The notes: generated by a model not told the origin, from the sequence alone. A stretch of DNA of 49,964 nt from Tubiluchus corallicola (GCA_030141605.1 JAQGDQ010000469.1:126001-175964); one strand, 5' to 3'. Positions 23,844-36,864 are shown, counted from the first letter of the stretch. Numbers and translations are program-made.

Positions 23844-26559
23844 CAGGGCATATAACCTAAGAGTTATTCGTTGTTTGTGCATTGCGTTCTTAACTATATT
23901 GTTGTAAGTGTAAGTTACTAAATAGCCGTTAGTACTAATGTTAGATTAGCGACGGTAAATAAATGTTGTGTTTTGTTTTTATCTTTTTGCCTTTTACAAT
24001 CAGCCATTAAAACGCATTGAAATCGCACTTTCAGTCAATAAAAACGTTGCTTGCATAATTATTTTGTTCGAGCGTTTGTATTTACCATGCGACTGACTCG
24101 CTACAGTTGCTTGTAGCTTATATTCACATGAAGCAAAGAAGCAAAGAAGTAGAAACTGTTATGACAGCGCCGCTTGTTCGTTGATAATTCATGAACGAAA
24201 GTTTTCATGCGCCAACTAAATATTTTGTTCATTCTATATCCGTATTATTGTAAATAGCTGTCAACCGAAACACGCTAAAGATGCAGAGATGCAGTAATTA
24301 ATGCAACTTTATGACATCTTACGCAAGAACCTGGTGCAATTCCAACACAGAATATGAGTCCATTATAGCCGCTCTGTGTAGGCCACAGCTGTCACTGCAA
24401 ATTATGATCTAAAGTCTGGGTTGTATAGTTTTATAGTCGACCACTATATAGTAAATAACTTATCGGTTTCGACCTACAATCGCTGGGAAAATTTCGCCGA
24501 AGGGGAAATTTCGTAGTGCTAAGATTGTCTGAAGTTTTAATTGTGAAGAAAATTTTAAATCTTGAAAAACTGATATTTTACAAAACGTCTGGATTTATCA
24601 TGGTTACAAAGTGTGGTAAGATACGGTACAGCTTTAGTGATTTTGTCCATTGCATTCTAAAGTCACAACTACTTATTCTTAGCTGTATTTTGTTCGTTCG
24701 TAGCATGCCACATAATATATGAACAGCCGAGTTTAATAGGGTCTAAAATAGTATAAAACTACAGGTAGCAAGTTTGGTCATGTAGAGCGATATATTCGTA
24801 TAAGGTGCGCACATGTAATAATGTCAATAACGCATTTAATAGGGCCTGTGCTCTTGAGTTACATTTTGCTAATCGTTTTGTGAAAAACGTTTTATCATAA
24901 GAAGTTTAGAGCACGAAAAACGTCTTATTAAACCCTTGAATGATTGAGCTGTAGACAAAGACATCGTATGCATACGCACTTGCCTGCGCTGCGTTTTGGT
25001 ATGACAAATTTCAGCTCAATGTAAGATTTTTAACATTTTAATTAAAAATTGTAACACACGCAGACATATAACCAATTATTTGTGTATATAATTTACTGCA
25101 GGCTCCGTCTTCACAATTTTGATGCGGCTGAATGTTGAATATAATTGACTGGAAAGCAGAGAAAAGATTTCAAAAGGGAGGCAGTAGAGCTCACAATACT
25201 CCTGTTTAACCGCCCCAACCATGGCTAAGTGCATTCATATGCAGCTGTCGACTCATGTAGCTCGTGTGTTGATATTTTTGTGGGTTATTTATAATAAACA
25301 TCACCATTCCAACAGCGAGTAATATTAGACACCAAGCTTGCCGCCGTTGCCAGCAGATGCAAACTCCGACTTTATACAAAGAACTTAATAAACTTCTCAA
25401 TAAACACTATAGTACCAGTCCAAACCAAATAAAATGAAAAAGTCCCGCTAGGAAAACTCATTTAATTTCACGATACGTGTTATCAGTCAGGCTTATCGGA
25501 CAGAATGAAATCTCTGATGAAGCCATTTTTTTGTTTTCCGTATTTTTGTTTTTCTTTTGGACAAATCAAAATACAAACAAAAAATACAGTCCAGATGAGT
25601 AGCGCATCCGGTGAGCTACATGTTGTTTTATACTTACATATGATTTTTGACGGCTAATTTTGTATTCTACGATAATTGTCTATTCAATCCAATATCGAAC
25701 TCTACCCCTCGTGCAGCTTGTTTTGCATGATTTTGGATATTTATGTACGCAACGAGCACACGTTGCGCAGAACATAGCTTTAGCCTGAAAACTGAAACTC
25801 AACTTGACAATAAGGCCACGTACTCATGCCTTATAATTACTCATATGCAGTTAAGTCTAATCGAACGGGCAGAATTGCCGAATTTAATTTACTGTGACGA
25901 TTATTCACTAATTACCCATTTTTTCTCAACATGAAATTGACTTTTTAATTTTAATGCTTCTTTTAACTTCGCACCGTGTGATCTAGGCTCATCAGTCTTA
26001 CGTCAGTTTTCTGCAAACATTTTTACGACCACTACGGCAGATAGACAAGCAAACAAACAGGCAGAGTAGATCACCACTATTTTATTTTAAACTGAATGAT
26101 TGGAACGGGTGACTTTGTAATGGCGCCAGAGTCATGCTTCTAAAGCGTATTCGACTCATTGTACATTTTAATACAAGTCATGAGCACACAGTTTTCGCAT
26201 CGTATCAGATTTTGTTATTTTGTTTTGCATCAATATTTATGTAACAAATGCTTGTCGTCAAGCCTTCTGTTTACTCGACTCTATAACGTTAACATGCCAT
26301 AACTGTTCACAACCTGGACGATGTTTTAAGAAATGAAAGAAAACCAACCAACATTAATGTAAATATATGTATGTTTATGAGTAAACGTGGAAAACCTGCA
26401 CTGCTATTTTCCGTGTTGTTGATTTTCTAAACAAAAATGTTGACGTATTCGACATTATCAATAAAACCTATATGGAACGTATTCTCTTCTTAAATTCATC
26501 CAAGCCTAGTTTTTATTTATCAGAAATATTCTGAAATAAATTCTAAAGTGTATGTATAC
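23844..26559. other. Intergenic region with one weak exon candidate
   Basis: Mostly AT-rich non-coding sequence. The only coding-like stretch I note is the minus-strand frame at 25206-25400, listed separately. No array or element was recognised here. Confidence 0.5.
25206..25400 (-). CDS. Weak candidate: signal-anchor-like N-terminal exon
   Basis: 64 codons from a Met at 25400. A short basic head with WQRRQA is followed by the hydrophobic stretch WCLILLAVGMVMFII, then a polar NNPQKYQ stem: the layout of a type II membrane protein such as a Golgi enzyme. Possible donors near the end (GGCG|GTTAAA) are poor. No downstream exon has been found on the minus strand below 25206. A hydrophobic run in AT-rich DNA arises easily by chance. 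I do not recognise a family and treat this as a lead only. Confidence 0.2.
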   Translation of the reverse strand: MRSLLSSLYKVGVCICWQRRQAWCLILLAVGMVMFIINNPQKYQHTSYMSRQLHMNALSHGWGG

Positions 26560-26696
26560 ATTTTTTACCAAATGTTATCAAAGCTTGAGGGACACATAAT
26601 ATATATATACAGAGCTGGGCGTGGTTATCCAAGTATAGGCTAGTATACGCAACAGCCTAGGGTTCCTCAAGCTCTGATAACATTTGGTAAAAAAAT
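26560..26696. mobile_element. 137-bp inverted-repeat element
   Basis: The left arm ATTTTTTACCAAATGTTATC (26560 onward) and the right arm ending in GATAACATTTGGTAAAAAAAT are inverted copies about 33 bases long with a few mismatches, including the AAGCTTGAGG/CCTCAAGCT part. The central 70 bases contain a short (TA)n run. It is probably a MITE; the class is unknown. Confidence 0.75.
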
Positions 26697-26883
26697 CTGT
26701 TTTTTTCTCTATAGTTGTGTTAAAATATGTGCTAATTTGATTTTCAATAAATAGTAAACTAGTGGAATTTCGTAAAGAATATTTTTATTGACAAACAGAA
26801 GATATATATTCCAGTTTATTTAAAGAATTTGCAATAAGTTTACTTTAAGCTGCGTAGCTGTAACTAAAATATATCAGGAGTAA

Positions 26884-26990
26884 AAATATTCAAGACGGGT
26901 GCGCAAGGGGTTAGAGGGCAGCTTCTTGTGAAGGGCCCCCATAATATAATTACCCTAGGGGCCCCAAAAGGGCATAATCCGGCCCTGATA
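26884..26990 (-). mobile_element. Solo hAT-like transposon end
   Basis: On the reverse strand from 26990 the sequence reads CAGGGCCGGATTATGCCCTT, then TTGGGGCCCC. CAGGGCCGG is a terminal motif seen in several hAT-type non-autonomous elements. No matching opposite end is present to the left, so only one end survives. Confidence 0.45.
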
Positions 26991-27344
26991 CTGAAAGGGA
27001 AGCAAAAGAAGTTAGGGAAAAACTACATCATAAGGAGTAAAATATGAGAGAGCTCTCCCGAGCCTTGCGATCAAAAACTTGAAGACATTGCATGCCCTTT
27101 ATAGTATCACAAAGTCCCTGAGATGAATAAATAATCATTGCGAGACTCTAAAAGGCATTTAACCGCTTTTATGTTATAAAAGTTTATTATGTCAACCGCT
27201 TTTGAGTTGCACCCAAGTAGTTACTTACTAGTATAATCAGTGAGCTACAGTAATTATTCAGAAATTTAAAAGCTAATAGTTAGTACGTCTCGTTTTTCCA
27301 CATCTCGCCCTATCCCATCACACCGTGCTACATTGCATGCCTTG

Positions 27345-27440
27345 CAACGTTACATCACATGTCTTACGTCACATCACATCACAACACCTCACCTCACATC
27401 GCATCGCATCACATCACATCACATCACATCACATCACATC
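27345..27440 (+). repeat. (ACATC)n pentanucleotide repeat
   Basis: About 12-14 units of ACATC, with GCATC and CCTC variants at the left. Confidence 0.9.
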
Positions 27441-27454
27441 ATATCATATTCATA

Positions 27455-27645
27455 TTCATAAAAGCGCGTTCAGACTAAGAAGTTTTCTCGCCAAGCTACC
27501 TCGACAAGTAACTCGCAGGCAAGTAACTCGCAGGATATCAGCTCGCGGCAGTTGTCGAACAGTTTGTAATAACGTGCTGACAGTAACTCGCAAAGCAGTT
27601 CACACTTGCGAACTCGTTGTCAGAGAGAAAACTCGCGATTGAATA
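27455..27645 (+). repeat. AACTCGC-containing repeat cluster
   Basis: The word AGTAACTCGCA or close variants (AACTCGC, GCTCGC, TCTCGCC) occurs about seven times in 190 bases, some in tandem (AAGTAACTCGCAGGC twice). The ends TCAGACTAAGAAGTTTTCTC and, on the reverse strand, GACTAGAGAGTATT...TTTTCTC show weak inverted similarity. It may be a degenerate MITE. Not coding. Confidence 0.45.
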
Positions 27646-29094
27646 CTCTCTAGTCTAATTACATCTCAACTGATTGCATCGCGTCATATCATATGCAGCA
27701 GTAATAGGCGTAAACAGTTATAAAATCAAAGATAAATTACGCAAGTGCTTGCGCTATGTGCTTTGTGAGAAGTTAAACATGTCAGGACTTGATTAGCAAA
27801 TGAGTGGATGGTCGCTCAGAGATTTTCTTTAAGTATATCATTTGTCATTCTATTCAGGACTTCTGGCTAACAAATGATGCTGAATGAGGAAAGTGCACGT
27901 AATATGTCTGAATGCGGCTGCATCTGCTGGTTCAATGCCTCATTTTAGAAGGCTATCCTAATAACGAGGCAGTGCCGGTCCTGCTGGAAAAATCTACATT
28001 AAGCAACCCTTGTCGCTGGGTGCTAAATACCGGCTTGTTTGTTTTTTATGCACTGCACAAAAACGCAAACATATGCACCGTTAGTATTTCAAGTCACACG
28101 CATTCGTGTATATGCTGCACACGCAAGCACGCATTCACGCAGAGTGACACGCTGACACCTATAATGACGCTCTAACACAATTTTCAACTTTCGAGCTCCA
28201 AAGTGTGTCACGATTGGTTTAGATTAGTCGTTTTCTTTTGAAGTGATTTTACAAAGACTTCGTATCAAAGCTGAAGCCTTATAGTTATGCGACCGAGTCA
28301 AGGCGCAGAGAACTGATCGTAAATAAACAAAAGTTTTGTCCCAGTAGCCGCCCAAATTTACTCCATAGCCGCTACGCCGCGATAATTTGGAGCAAATTGC
28401 CCACAAATATAAACACAATTTAGCAGACATGTGATCTGCAAAGGTTGGTTTTGATTAGAAGAGAGCCGAGTCTTTCGGAAACCCGTTTTGCTTTGACTTC
28501 ACTGGGAACAGTAGTGCAGCGGAGACTACAAAGGCTGCTGTGTAGCTACAAGGTTTTATAGGCGTATAATATCGCTGTCATTACAGAATGTTATGTATAA
28601 ATACGGGTATAGAAAGCCTGCTAACCACGTGTGTAATGGGATTATATTGCTGAATATAACATAGCCTACGCATTTGTAAGATATCTAAAAAGCAGGTTTG
28701 AAGTTGGTAAAAAGATTTAATAATAATAACAATAGCTACAACAACGAGAAAGACAAAAAACAATTGCAATCAAAATACATTAATTTTTTAATTAATAGAG
28801 GCCTCAAAGTCTTCCTGTAAAAACTAATTAGGTCTATGGTTGGCCTGTTTTTTTAACTTAATTTTTAACTTAATATAAGTCAGTCTGAATAACGCCTTTT
28901 TGTACTGATTACTATTATAAAGTAATCACTGTTTGTTCTGTCCTGCGAGTTTTTCAGAATTTCTTCCTTAAGTCAAACTTAGGCGATAATGGTGGGTTCA
29001 CTTAATCATTTCTGTCATCAATTTTGCATAATGAACAAACTCATTAACTCTGGTTTTCTAATTAGAAATTTAATCATTGATATTATTTGATACA

Positions 29095-29430
29095 CCAAAA
29101 GTCGCAATTACGAATTCTGAGTTCTCCCCTCCCGATAAAGGAGCCCGGCTCAAACAACATCACCGCAGCTTCGCAGGGGACGCCGACCCGCAATTACCGC
29201 ATCGTTTTGCTTTTCAAATTTTGTTCTAATTAATTCTAAACAAACATTCCGTGAAGCCGTGCGCCTTGTTCCCGAATCGGATGTTGATTTTGGGGCGGCG
29301 CTGGTGTTTGTTAGATTACCGTTACCTATTTGCTAAATGAAAGCCATGTTGGATAACAGTGGAGCAGTAAATCAGCTGCAGGCCGCATGAGGGCGCGTCG
29401 AGGAATGGTCGTCAACGATAAACAATCGAG
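29095..29430. other. GC-richer non-coding island, candidate regulatory element
   Basis: A 330-base island of mixed composition in otherwise very AT-rich DNA. It contains homeodomain-type sites (TAATTAATT), a forkhead-type site (AAACAAACA), and GC patches (GGGGCGGCGCTGG, GAGGGCGCGTCG). No open frame. It resembles a cis-regulatory module, but no sequence comparison was possible. Confidence 0.3.
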
Positions 29431-30131
29431 TAGTTGCATAAAAAATCAATAAATGAGCAGAAATCTTTGTTAGAATGTTCTTAAAACTTTGGTTTTACAT
29501 TCAGCGTACATTTTGTATTCTCAATATGTGTCCAAGTTTCGCTTTAACCATGAGTTTGTTTCTAATTCTATAAGAGAAGCCATATAAATTGATGATGCTT
29601 GTTGAGGTACTGCCCAACTCCGCCTGCCAAGTTACTTGCTTCAATACTAACTATAATGAATCAGCAAGTCCATTTACTTGCCTGTTTTCCTTGCTCTGAA
29701 CAACTATGCAGGCCTTTAAATCAACAATTAGGCCTAATTTGTGAGTGGCGCGCATTCTGTTCTGCTAGGCCCACACGAAATTTCGGCGATTTTAATACAG
29801 AATCTTGCATAGTAAAAACTACAAGTTTAATTAATTTTGTAATCTGTTACTTAATACGCTGATATTGATTAAGCTGCCACCAGCTCAGAGCTTTCATTTG
29901 ATCAGGGTTTCTAATCATAGCCAGGTAAACTGGACAAGGGTTGATATCACTTCGTATGAAATATTTGTCCTTAATCGTAGATATATTTCCAAAGTTTTCC
30001 AATAACCCATGATTCCACAAAATGGCCATTACTGCAAGGGCTCAGATTACGTTTGTATTGACTCAACTATTGTACTCAACTGTTCGGATTATTTATTTAT
30101 GATCTTATTTATTTAAGTGCATTGTTCTTAG

Positions 30132-30715
30132 GTGAAATGTTATTGTATAATTTTGCAAAATGTTCAACTTCTGGAACATAATACCGACTGTTGGCTAAAA
30201 TTTATCACAGATATTTTGAATTGTACAGGATTCTCACATATTTTGGAGGCTCAAAGTACAGGGTCTACTAGGCCCAAACAATTTATTAATTTACTGAAAT
30301 CAAAACTGCAAACCAACTATGGAAATTACTGGAAGGAAAATGTCACCAAAGAAACTGATAAAAAATATTAACGAAAAGAACAAGTTACGAACTTATTCCA
30401 AGTTTAAAAACGAGTTCGTAGAAGAAAAATACTGGTTGGTAATAAAAAAATCCCGTTAAAAGAGCAAATTTTACAATAAAAATTCCTCTTAGCAATAGAC
30501 TACGCCATTTTTGTAAAGATAAAAAAATTGATGATGAAAAGCATTTAATTCTTGAATGTAACTATGATTTAAGACAGCCTGTTTTCTCATGTCAATGAAA
30601 TTTTTCTAAACTTTATTAATCTTTCAGTACAGGAGAAATTTGTATTTCTGATGAATGGAAATGAAGCTGAACTTGCAAATTTAATTTCAAATTAGATTAC
30701 AGACTGTTTTAAAAG
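30132..30715 (+). mobile_element. LINE (non-LTR retrotransposon) ORF2 C-terminal remnant
   Basis: Frame-broken coding sequence. It starts WLKFITDILNCTGFSHILEA, continues with FINLLKSKLQTNYGNYWKEN, then after shifts gives IPLSNRLRHFCKDKKIDDEK and HLILECNYDLRQP. The ending KFVFLMNGNEAELANLIS and then CFKRRK fits the common LINE C-terminal pattern in which 'KFxFLM...N...xFI...CFKxR' closes the protein. The block FCK...DDEKH(L/F)(I/L)LEC is the cysteine/histidine motif of that region. An AT-rich tail with TATTGTATTGTGTTGTTA and AATAAA to about 30962 looks like the LINE 3' UTR. Internal stops show that the copy is inactive. Confidence 0.75.
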
Positions 30716-30962
30716 AAGAAAATAATATCTTAGTCGCAGAAAATCATATTCAATTGATAGCAATCATATTCGATTACGTTATTGTAATTATATTATTTTT
30801 GTAAACGTGTAAATATTATTTACTGTTTAACCTCTACTGTTTCTTTTACTGTTTCAATAATTATGACGGTTATACCAAAGTGTTGGGATGCATTGTGTGA
30901 CGTGTGATTTTTTATGTACATTCATTTGTATATTGTATTGTGTTGTTATTCAATAAACTAAA

Positions 30963-31840
30963 CTAGCTTAATGATGCTATAGCAGTCAATTAGGCTTATT
31001 GCCTTTGTATATTATGTTGTATTATATTGTATTGTTTTGTATTTTATTGCATTTTATTGTATTCCATTGTACTGTACTATATATATACATTTTATTGCTT
31101 TGTATTATCACTCGCTTATCTTCATCAACAAACTTATTATTATCATTTACAATTCAGTTTAGTGTAATTACAGCGTTTCCTGTATAATCGAAACCTTTTC
31201 CATGCAGGCAGTTATGAAACTGTCTTTCAAGAGTTCCAAACTGAATACAAATTAGTTTTAAAATCCACAGTGATTCAGAACACGTTACTTCATTCAAAAT
31301 GTCTTGAATTGTTATAAATCATCGAGGAAAGTTTAATTTTATTTAACAAATACTTGAGTTAATAAAGAATTATGAAAGAAAAAGGAAAGCGTAAAGCAAA
31401 AACAAAAATTTAATGTAAAACTTTCGAATTTGATTCGACTGGGATGTCTTACTATAGATTCAAAACATGCCGTAATTCTGGACTCGTCAAGGTGTTTAGC
31501 AAACTGTCTGTAAAGGACACTATGTACGTAAAAAACAAAACAAAAGAATGTAATGACCTTTTAAACAATTAGAAGAACCATGAATGCATGCTCTCGTAAT
31601 CTTGGTGGTTTTTGAAAGTCTAATTTTAAATCTTAAATTTTATCATTCTAAATTATGTTTCAGTTTAGGGTCTGAAGATCTCCTCGTAAATTATCGCGAA
31701 ATATTAGCGTTTTGAATAAAAATCATCTATTGACCCATTCATACCGGCTAAGTAATTTGGGATTTATAGTAAATATTCTTTGCTCTAGGACCTGGAGCCC
31801 ACTTTTGGCTATTTAAATTTATTTAGCTTTTCATTTTTTC

Positions 31841-31873
<33 letters not shown>

Positions 31874-32160
31874 TAATAATAATAATATTTTGTTTTAGTA
31901 ATTTGAAAAATTATATTCACCTTTCTCACTGTCTGTAATTTAATTTGGTTTTAGAGCGTGTAAAAATGTTACAAGCTGTTTTGGGTAGCAAAATTACATA
32001 AACACTTTGCTTAATAGGAATTATAAATTTCCACGGTAGAAGAAATTGGGGAATTAAGATTTAAAATTAAAAAATTATAATTAATAAATTAAATTAAAAT
32101 ATAATAAAATAAAGTAAAATAATATAATATAAATTAAAATAAAATAAATTTGAATTCACA
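30963..32160. other. Intergenic AT-rich sequence with short tandem tracts
   Basis: Contains TATTGTATTGT-type degenerate repeats (31005-31080), a TAATAA/(TAA)n tract (31845-31887) and AAATTAAAATAAAATA-type sequence (32065-32150). No gene recognised. Confidence 0.6.
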
Positions 32161-32164
32161 CAAT

Positions 32165-32642
32165 ACTGGTTTGTACAATGAATGTTTTATAGCACACAGT
32201 TGTTAGCCAAGGCAAATCTCAGACTAGCTCTGCAGTGCATTTCCAAAGCTGATCTGTAATGTACAATGAATGTTTTTTTTCAGAATGGTTAGTCAAGGCA
32301 AATCTTAGATTCGCTCTGCAGTGTTTCTTCCAATTCTGGTTTGTACAATGAATGTTCTAGCACGGCAGTTAGTCAAGGCAAATCTTAGACTAGCGCTGCA
32401 GTGTTTTTGCCAATGCTGGTTTGTACTATTAATGCTTTACCACGGCGGTTTGCCAAGGGAAATCTTAAAGTAACTTGCAGTGTTTTTTCCAAAACTGGTT
32501 TGTACAATGAATGTTTTATCACAATGGTTAATCAAGGGAATGTCTTAAATTAGTTCCGCAGTGTTCTTCCAATGCTGGTTTATATAATGAATGTTTTAGT
32601 ACAGTGGTTAGTCAACGGAAATCTTAGAGCTCTGCAGTGTTT
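32165..32642 (+). repeat. Approximately 80-bp tandem repeat, six copies
   Basis: Units of 79-88 bases, each with TGGTTTGTACAATGAATGTT, then GTTAGTCAAGGCAAATCTTA, then CTGCAGTG. Unit starts fall near 32170, 32258, 32340, 32420, 32499 and 32579. Copies differ by substitutions and small indels. Confidence 0.9.
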
Positions 32643-33617
32643 GTTTAAAAGCTTCTTATTGCTGTCGATATTTGTTTGAAATGGCCTTAAGTTTGAGGGA
32701 AACAGTAAACAAGCGCAGAGTACTCTTACCCCAGGGGGATTTCTCAAGGAAATACGATCCACTACTAGCGGGAAACTTTGTACAAACACGGATTATCCTG
32801 AAGGAAGAGTATTATCCAGAACAAGTAACTGGAGTACAGGGTGGTCACAGTTAATAATTTTATAAATATTAATTTGTAGGACACTAATTACAACAGTTCC
32901 GGTTTATTTGGCACTTACATTAATTCTGCAGATAATTAGGGATATTTGGAAAGAGGCAGTACGTAGGAGAAATAACATGCAGACTTTGTAGAAATACAGT
33001 TTGTTACTGATTCTGCAAATTGTAATTGCAAAATGACATAAACAAAGAATTTTAAGTCCATTTTTGTAATAAATAGGAAACAACCCTCAAGTTGGCTTAG
33101 GTCAAAGGCTAGGATTATGCCTATCACATAACATTATCAACAACTACGAGAAAATATTTAGCTCGTGGTAAACTTGAGCTACGAAATTATTGAACGCGGT
33201 ATTTTGCATTGAAGTCAATTCATCTTTAGTGTTCATCTTCTCCAAGTTTAATATTTTATGTAAAAGTACATTAAAAATCCAATTATAGCTGTCTATGTAT
33301 GGTGGAACAGACTTTAAGACAGAACAGTAAAGCGGGCTTTCATTTATATGAAAGTATACAAAAACAACCTATTTGTACGCATAAATACCTGTAACAATTT
33401 CACTGGATGCGAGTCTGAAAGGTATCTAAAGGATTATAAATTTCATTAATCACGGACAAAAATAAAAAAATCACGTTTATGTTTAAAGTACTTGCTGACG
33501 TGGCAATAAATATCGTGCAGGAAACGAAACATGATAATCTAAACATTGAGAAAGTAACCCAGTTAATTAATAGCCAGAAATTTTCTCAGTGAAAAGCATA
33601 CAGAGAAAGCTATATTT

Positions 33618-33956
33618 CAGTGGTTCCCAAACTTTCTCGGACCGTTACCCAAATCGGGAAACCCGGTCGTGTCCATTACCCCCCCCCCCACCTAGTACTA
33701 CTTCTCCAAGTCAAAAAGTAAACACACGTATATATCACAAGCAAGCAAAATTCTAGCTAGTCCAACAAGCGAAAGATTGACCCCATGACACAGTGTTGCC
33801 TGCCGGAGGCAGTCTCTTCAAGAAGAAAACTACGTAAAATGCATTCCGAGCGAAGTTTTAAAAATTTTCAGAGGGGTGCCCGTTACCCCCCCCCCCCCCC
33901 AAAAAAAAACCATATTACCCCCGGGTGGTAATTTACCCCTACTTTGGGAACCACTG
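33618..33956. mobile_element. Non-autonomous hAT transposon (MITE) with target duplication
   Basis: The left end CAGTGGTTCCCAAACTTTC and the right end, reading CAGTGGTTCCCAAAGTAGGG on the reverse strand, are classic hAT terminal inverted repeats. The element is 339 bases long. Flanking 8-mers CTATATTT (33610-33617) and CTATATGG (33957-33964) match at six of eight positions, as expected for an aged 8-bp hAT target duplication. The interior has runs of C (33680-33690, 33886-33900) and no transposase. Confidence 0.85.
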
Positions 33957-36260
33957 CTATATGGGCTAATTAATTTAGAGATCTCAGTCTCGCGATTTGT
34001 TCAATTTCGGGTTCTGGAAAAACAGGCTTAATCCCGGATTTTGGAATCGCGATCGGGATTGTAAATTTAAATTGAAAACTCACACTAGTGACAGTCTATT
34101 GCGGTAAAGTATGTTAATTAAGTTTGGTACTGTTTAGAAAAGTGCTAGAAAAGACTTAAAATATGTAAATTAATTTGCGGTCACAAAATGCGGACAGAAG
34201 CTGAGCCGTATTTCATAAGAACTTACAACTATTTTCTGTTTTTCATTGAATAATAAAAGTTTGCCCACAAACTACCAGTGTTAACTTTAAAACAGCATTT
34301 TTTGAAAATGGAAAAATGAGAGGTTTTAATAGTTTAGTAAAATATCTGCTTCCTACGGCGCAGCTAAACGAGGGACAAGAGAAATCCCCCTTACAATGCT
34401 TTGCACAACTTACCATCAACTTTTAACTCTAGTCTACTTGTGAGACGTCAATATAATCCTATTGCTTGTTGAAATTTGTAAGACACGCTTTTTGAGTTCT
34501 CACTCCCCTAACTTTATAACTTGGATACGCCCCGCGTCCAGCAAAAAGAGGCACACAAAAACGCTCATACATTGTTATCCTCCAACCTTTGCTGCTTCAA
34601 TAAAAGGTGTCAATATCACCTAAATTTTGTTTTCACTTTTGACCCCCAATGGAATCCCAACAGTTACAACTTTCTGAAAATAGGTAAAAACTACGGCCTG
34701 CGTATGTTCAACAAGAATCGTATGTACGCCACGTAGCCAGGATCAATCATTGTCAAATGAATAGTTGTGAATTTTGGAGCATACAGTCTGGTGACGATTT
34801 TAGTTGGGTAATGGGCTGACAAAAGTCGTAATCGTGTCAGCTGCTTGACAGTCTCACGCAACCTGCACTGTAAATGGTTTCAAGCTCTGCCTTTTAGTTC
34901 GTTCCATTTTTTATTATTTTTTCTCTACACGGTTATGCATGTCTACATGATATATATGACTGTTTTACTCACAGATAAAACTTATTTAACTCACTGGGCT
35001 CTGCTTCTATGCGGGTGGGAAGTAAACAACGGGCTGGTCTATTGCAACTTTAATTTCAAGGCCTCTTAATTGAGGAAAAAAGTTTACCCACTTCTAGCTA
35101 ATATATACAAGTGTTGTTGAAAAACAGAATTCTACATGTATGCGTGTTGATTTATTAGTGTCATGTATGACACGTGCAATGTTGTAATTTATTGCACCCG
35201 CGCTTGCAGACCTGTTTTTGCATAGATTTAAATCACAAAAATACGTAGTCTATATTTAAAAATGCTTAATTTATAGCGACTTATTTGACCTCCCCCAAAA
35301 ACCTCGCTAGTTGGGGAAATTTATGTTTGGAAAAGTGTCGAAATTGCTGCTTGGTGAATTGTGACAAAGTTCAAAATTTAGTAACCTAAAAATATCACAG
35401 TCGTGTATAAAATCTGTAATGCGTTAAAAGTAAAAAATATTGTTAATTTACTCGCCACCTGTCTTGTAATTTTCAAACTTTTGCTTCCTATGTTGACGAT
35501 GTGAGTAATATCACGAGGTCATCGAGGCATTTTATTGCACTCATAGAAACCCGTCGTGATTATCATGCATGATGCTGCGGCGTAAAGCTCTCGAGTGGCA
35601 TAGATGCTGCATTGTCATTGGTCAATGCTTGTACCCAGTGTTACCTAATGCCTTTGCACTAATTTATCATGATCTTCTGCTTTTTTTTCTTCTTATTGTG
35701 CAATGTTTAAATTGAACATATTGTTTTGATGTTTATTCATACGGCCCACACACTTGAAGTTTAGTAATTAAATTCAAGTGTATATGGGAAATGAAAACGT
35801 ATGAGAAACCGTGTTCCTCGTCTCTTGATTCATTTCTCAGTCTGTAGTGAGCAGCTCACTTCTAGTATTAAACATTAACAATGCTTTTTATAGGTACTAA
35901 ATTGATTAACAATTACACTGTAATACTTTTTAACTGTATTATGTATAGTGGATTAAACAAATAGCATGATTCGATAGCCAAGATTCTCCCGAACAGAGCA
36001 GTAACTATTTTGCAATCATTTAGTTGTGTCTGTGTTCAGTTCATATAGCAGCAGAAAAGTCATAAGTTCTGTAAAATCTTTTTTGAATAGGAGTTAATAA
36101 ATTGAAAAAAATTAAAAGGTGCGATAAGAGTAGAAGTAACGGCAGCAACGCTGGTAAGAACAGCAACGGCAACAGCAATGGCGGCAGTGTGACAGCAGAA
36201 CAAGTCAACATTGTAGAAAATCAATTACTGTGATTAACAAATTCAGACTAATTTCTACTA
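33957..36260. other. Intergenic sequence, nothing recognised
   Basis: AT-rich and non-coding. A patch at 35480-35640 is more GC-rich and contains a CCAAT-type site on the reverse strand (CATTGGTCAATG), but it does not form a recognisable promoter. Confidence 0.4.
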
Positions 36261-36269
36261 TTTGTGGTT

Positions 36270-36660
36270 AAATGAAAAATACAAGCAAAATATCGTTTTG
36301 CATGAAACCAAAGCAGTTTATTTATAGGCCATTTGTTTTAACAGTTACAGAAAATATACAAACACTGAAACTTCTTGTACTATGACGACATACACAGACA
36401 ATGAAATAAACATTGTTGTGGATTCATCGAGTGATGGTCGTGCGAAGCTCCAATAAACATTTTTGAATTAAATTTTCAAAGAATGTGCAAATGTTGAATA
36501 AAGTGCTTATTTTATCATTTTAATTATAATTCTCCAGTTATTATGTTAAATTATGAATAAGCATAATAAAGTGCTTATTTTATCATTTTAATTATAATTC
36601 TCCAGTTATTATGTTAAATTATGAACCATGTCAGGTGTAAAACCCGAATCCGGTACAAGC
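36270..36660 (-). repeat. Duplicated segment, copy 1, 3' of COPB2
   Basis: About 390 bases that recur at 39388-39750 in the same orientation (landmarks GCCATTTGTTTTAACAGTTA, CTTCTTGTACTATGACGACA, CGAGTGATGGTCGTG, ATTATGAACCATGTCA). Within this copy a block of about 61 bases (ATAAAGTGCTTATTTTATCA onward) is tandemly doubled at about 36500-36622. It lies 200-600 bases beyond the COPB2 stop, so it may belong to the 3' UTR. On the minus strand an AATAAA is present at about 36317-36322. Confidence 0.85.
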
Positions 36661-36864
36661 TTGTCTGTCCAACTGACATTACTAATGAAGTGACAGACAG
36701 AATCTTTAAAATTTAAGGTTTCAAAAGTAATTCATAGGCCCAGTATGATTAACAATTAATAATCATCAACTTAAATAATGCCTTGTGGTGTTCATACAGT
36801 CATAAAAACTATAAAACATGATAAATTTAATAATTATTAATAATTTTCCTTTTTAAATTTCGTA

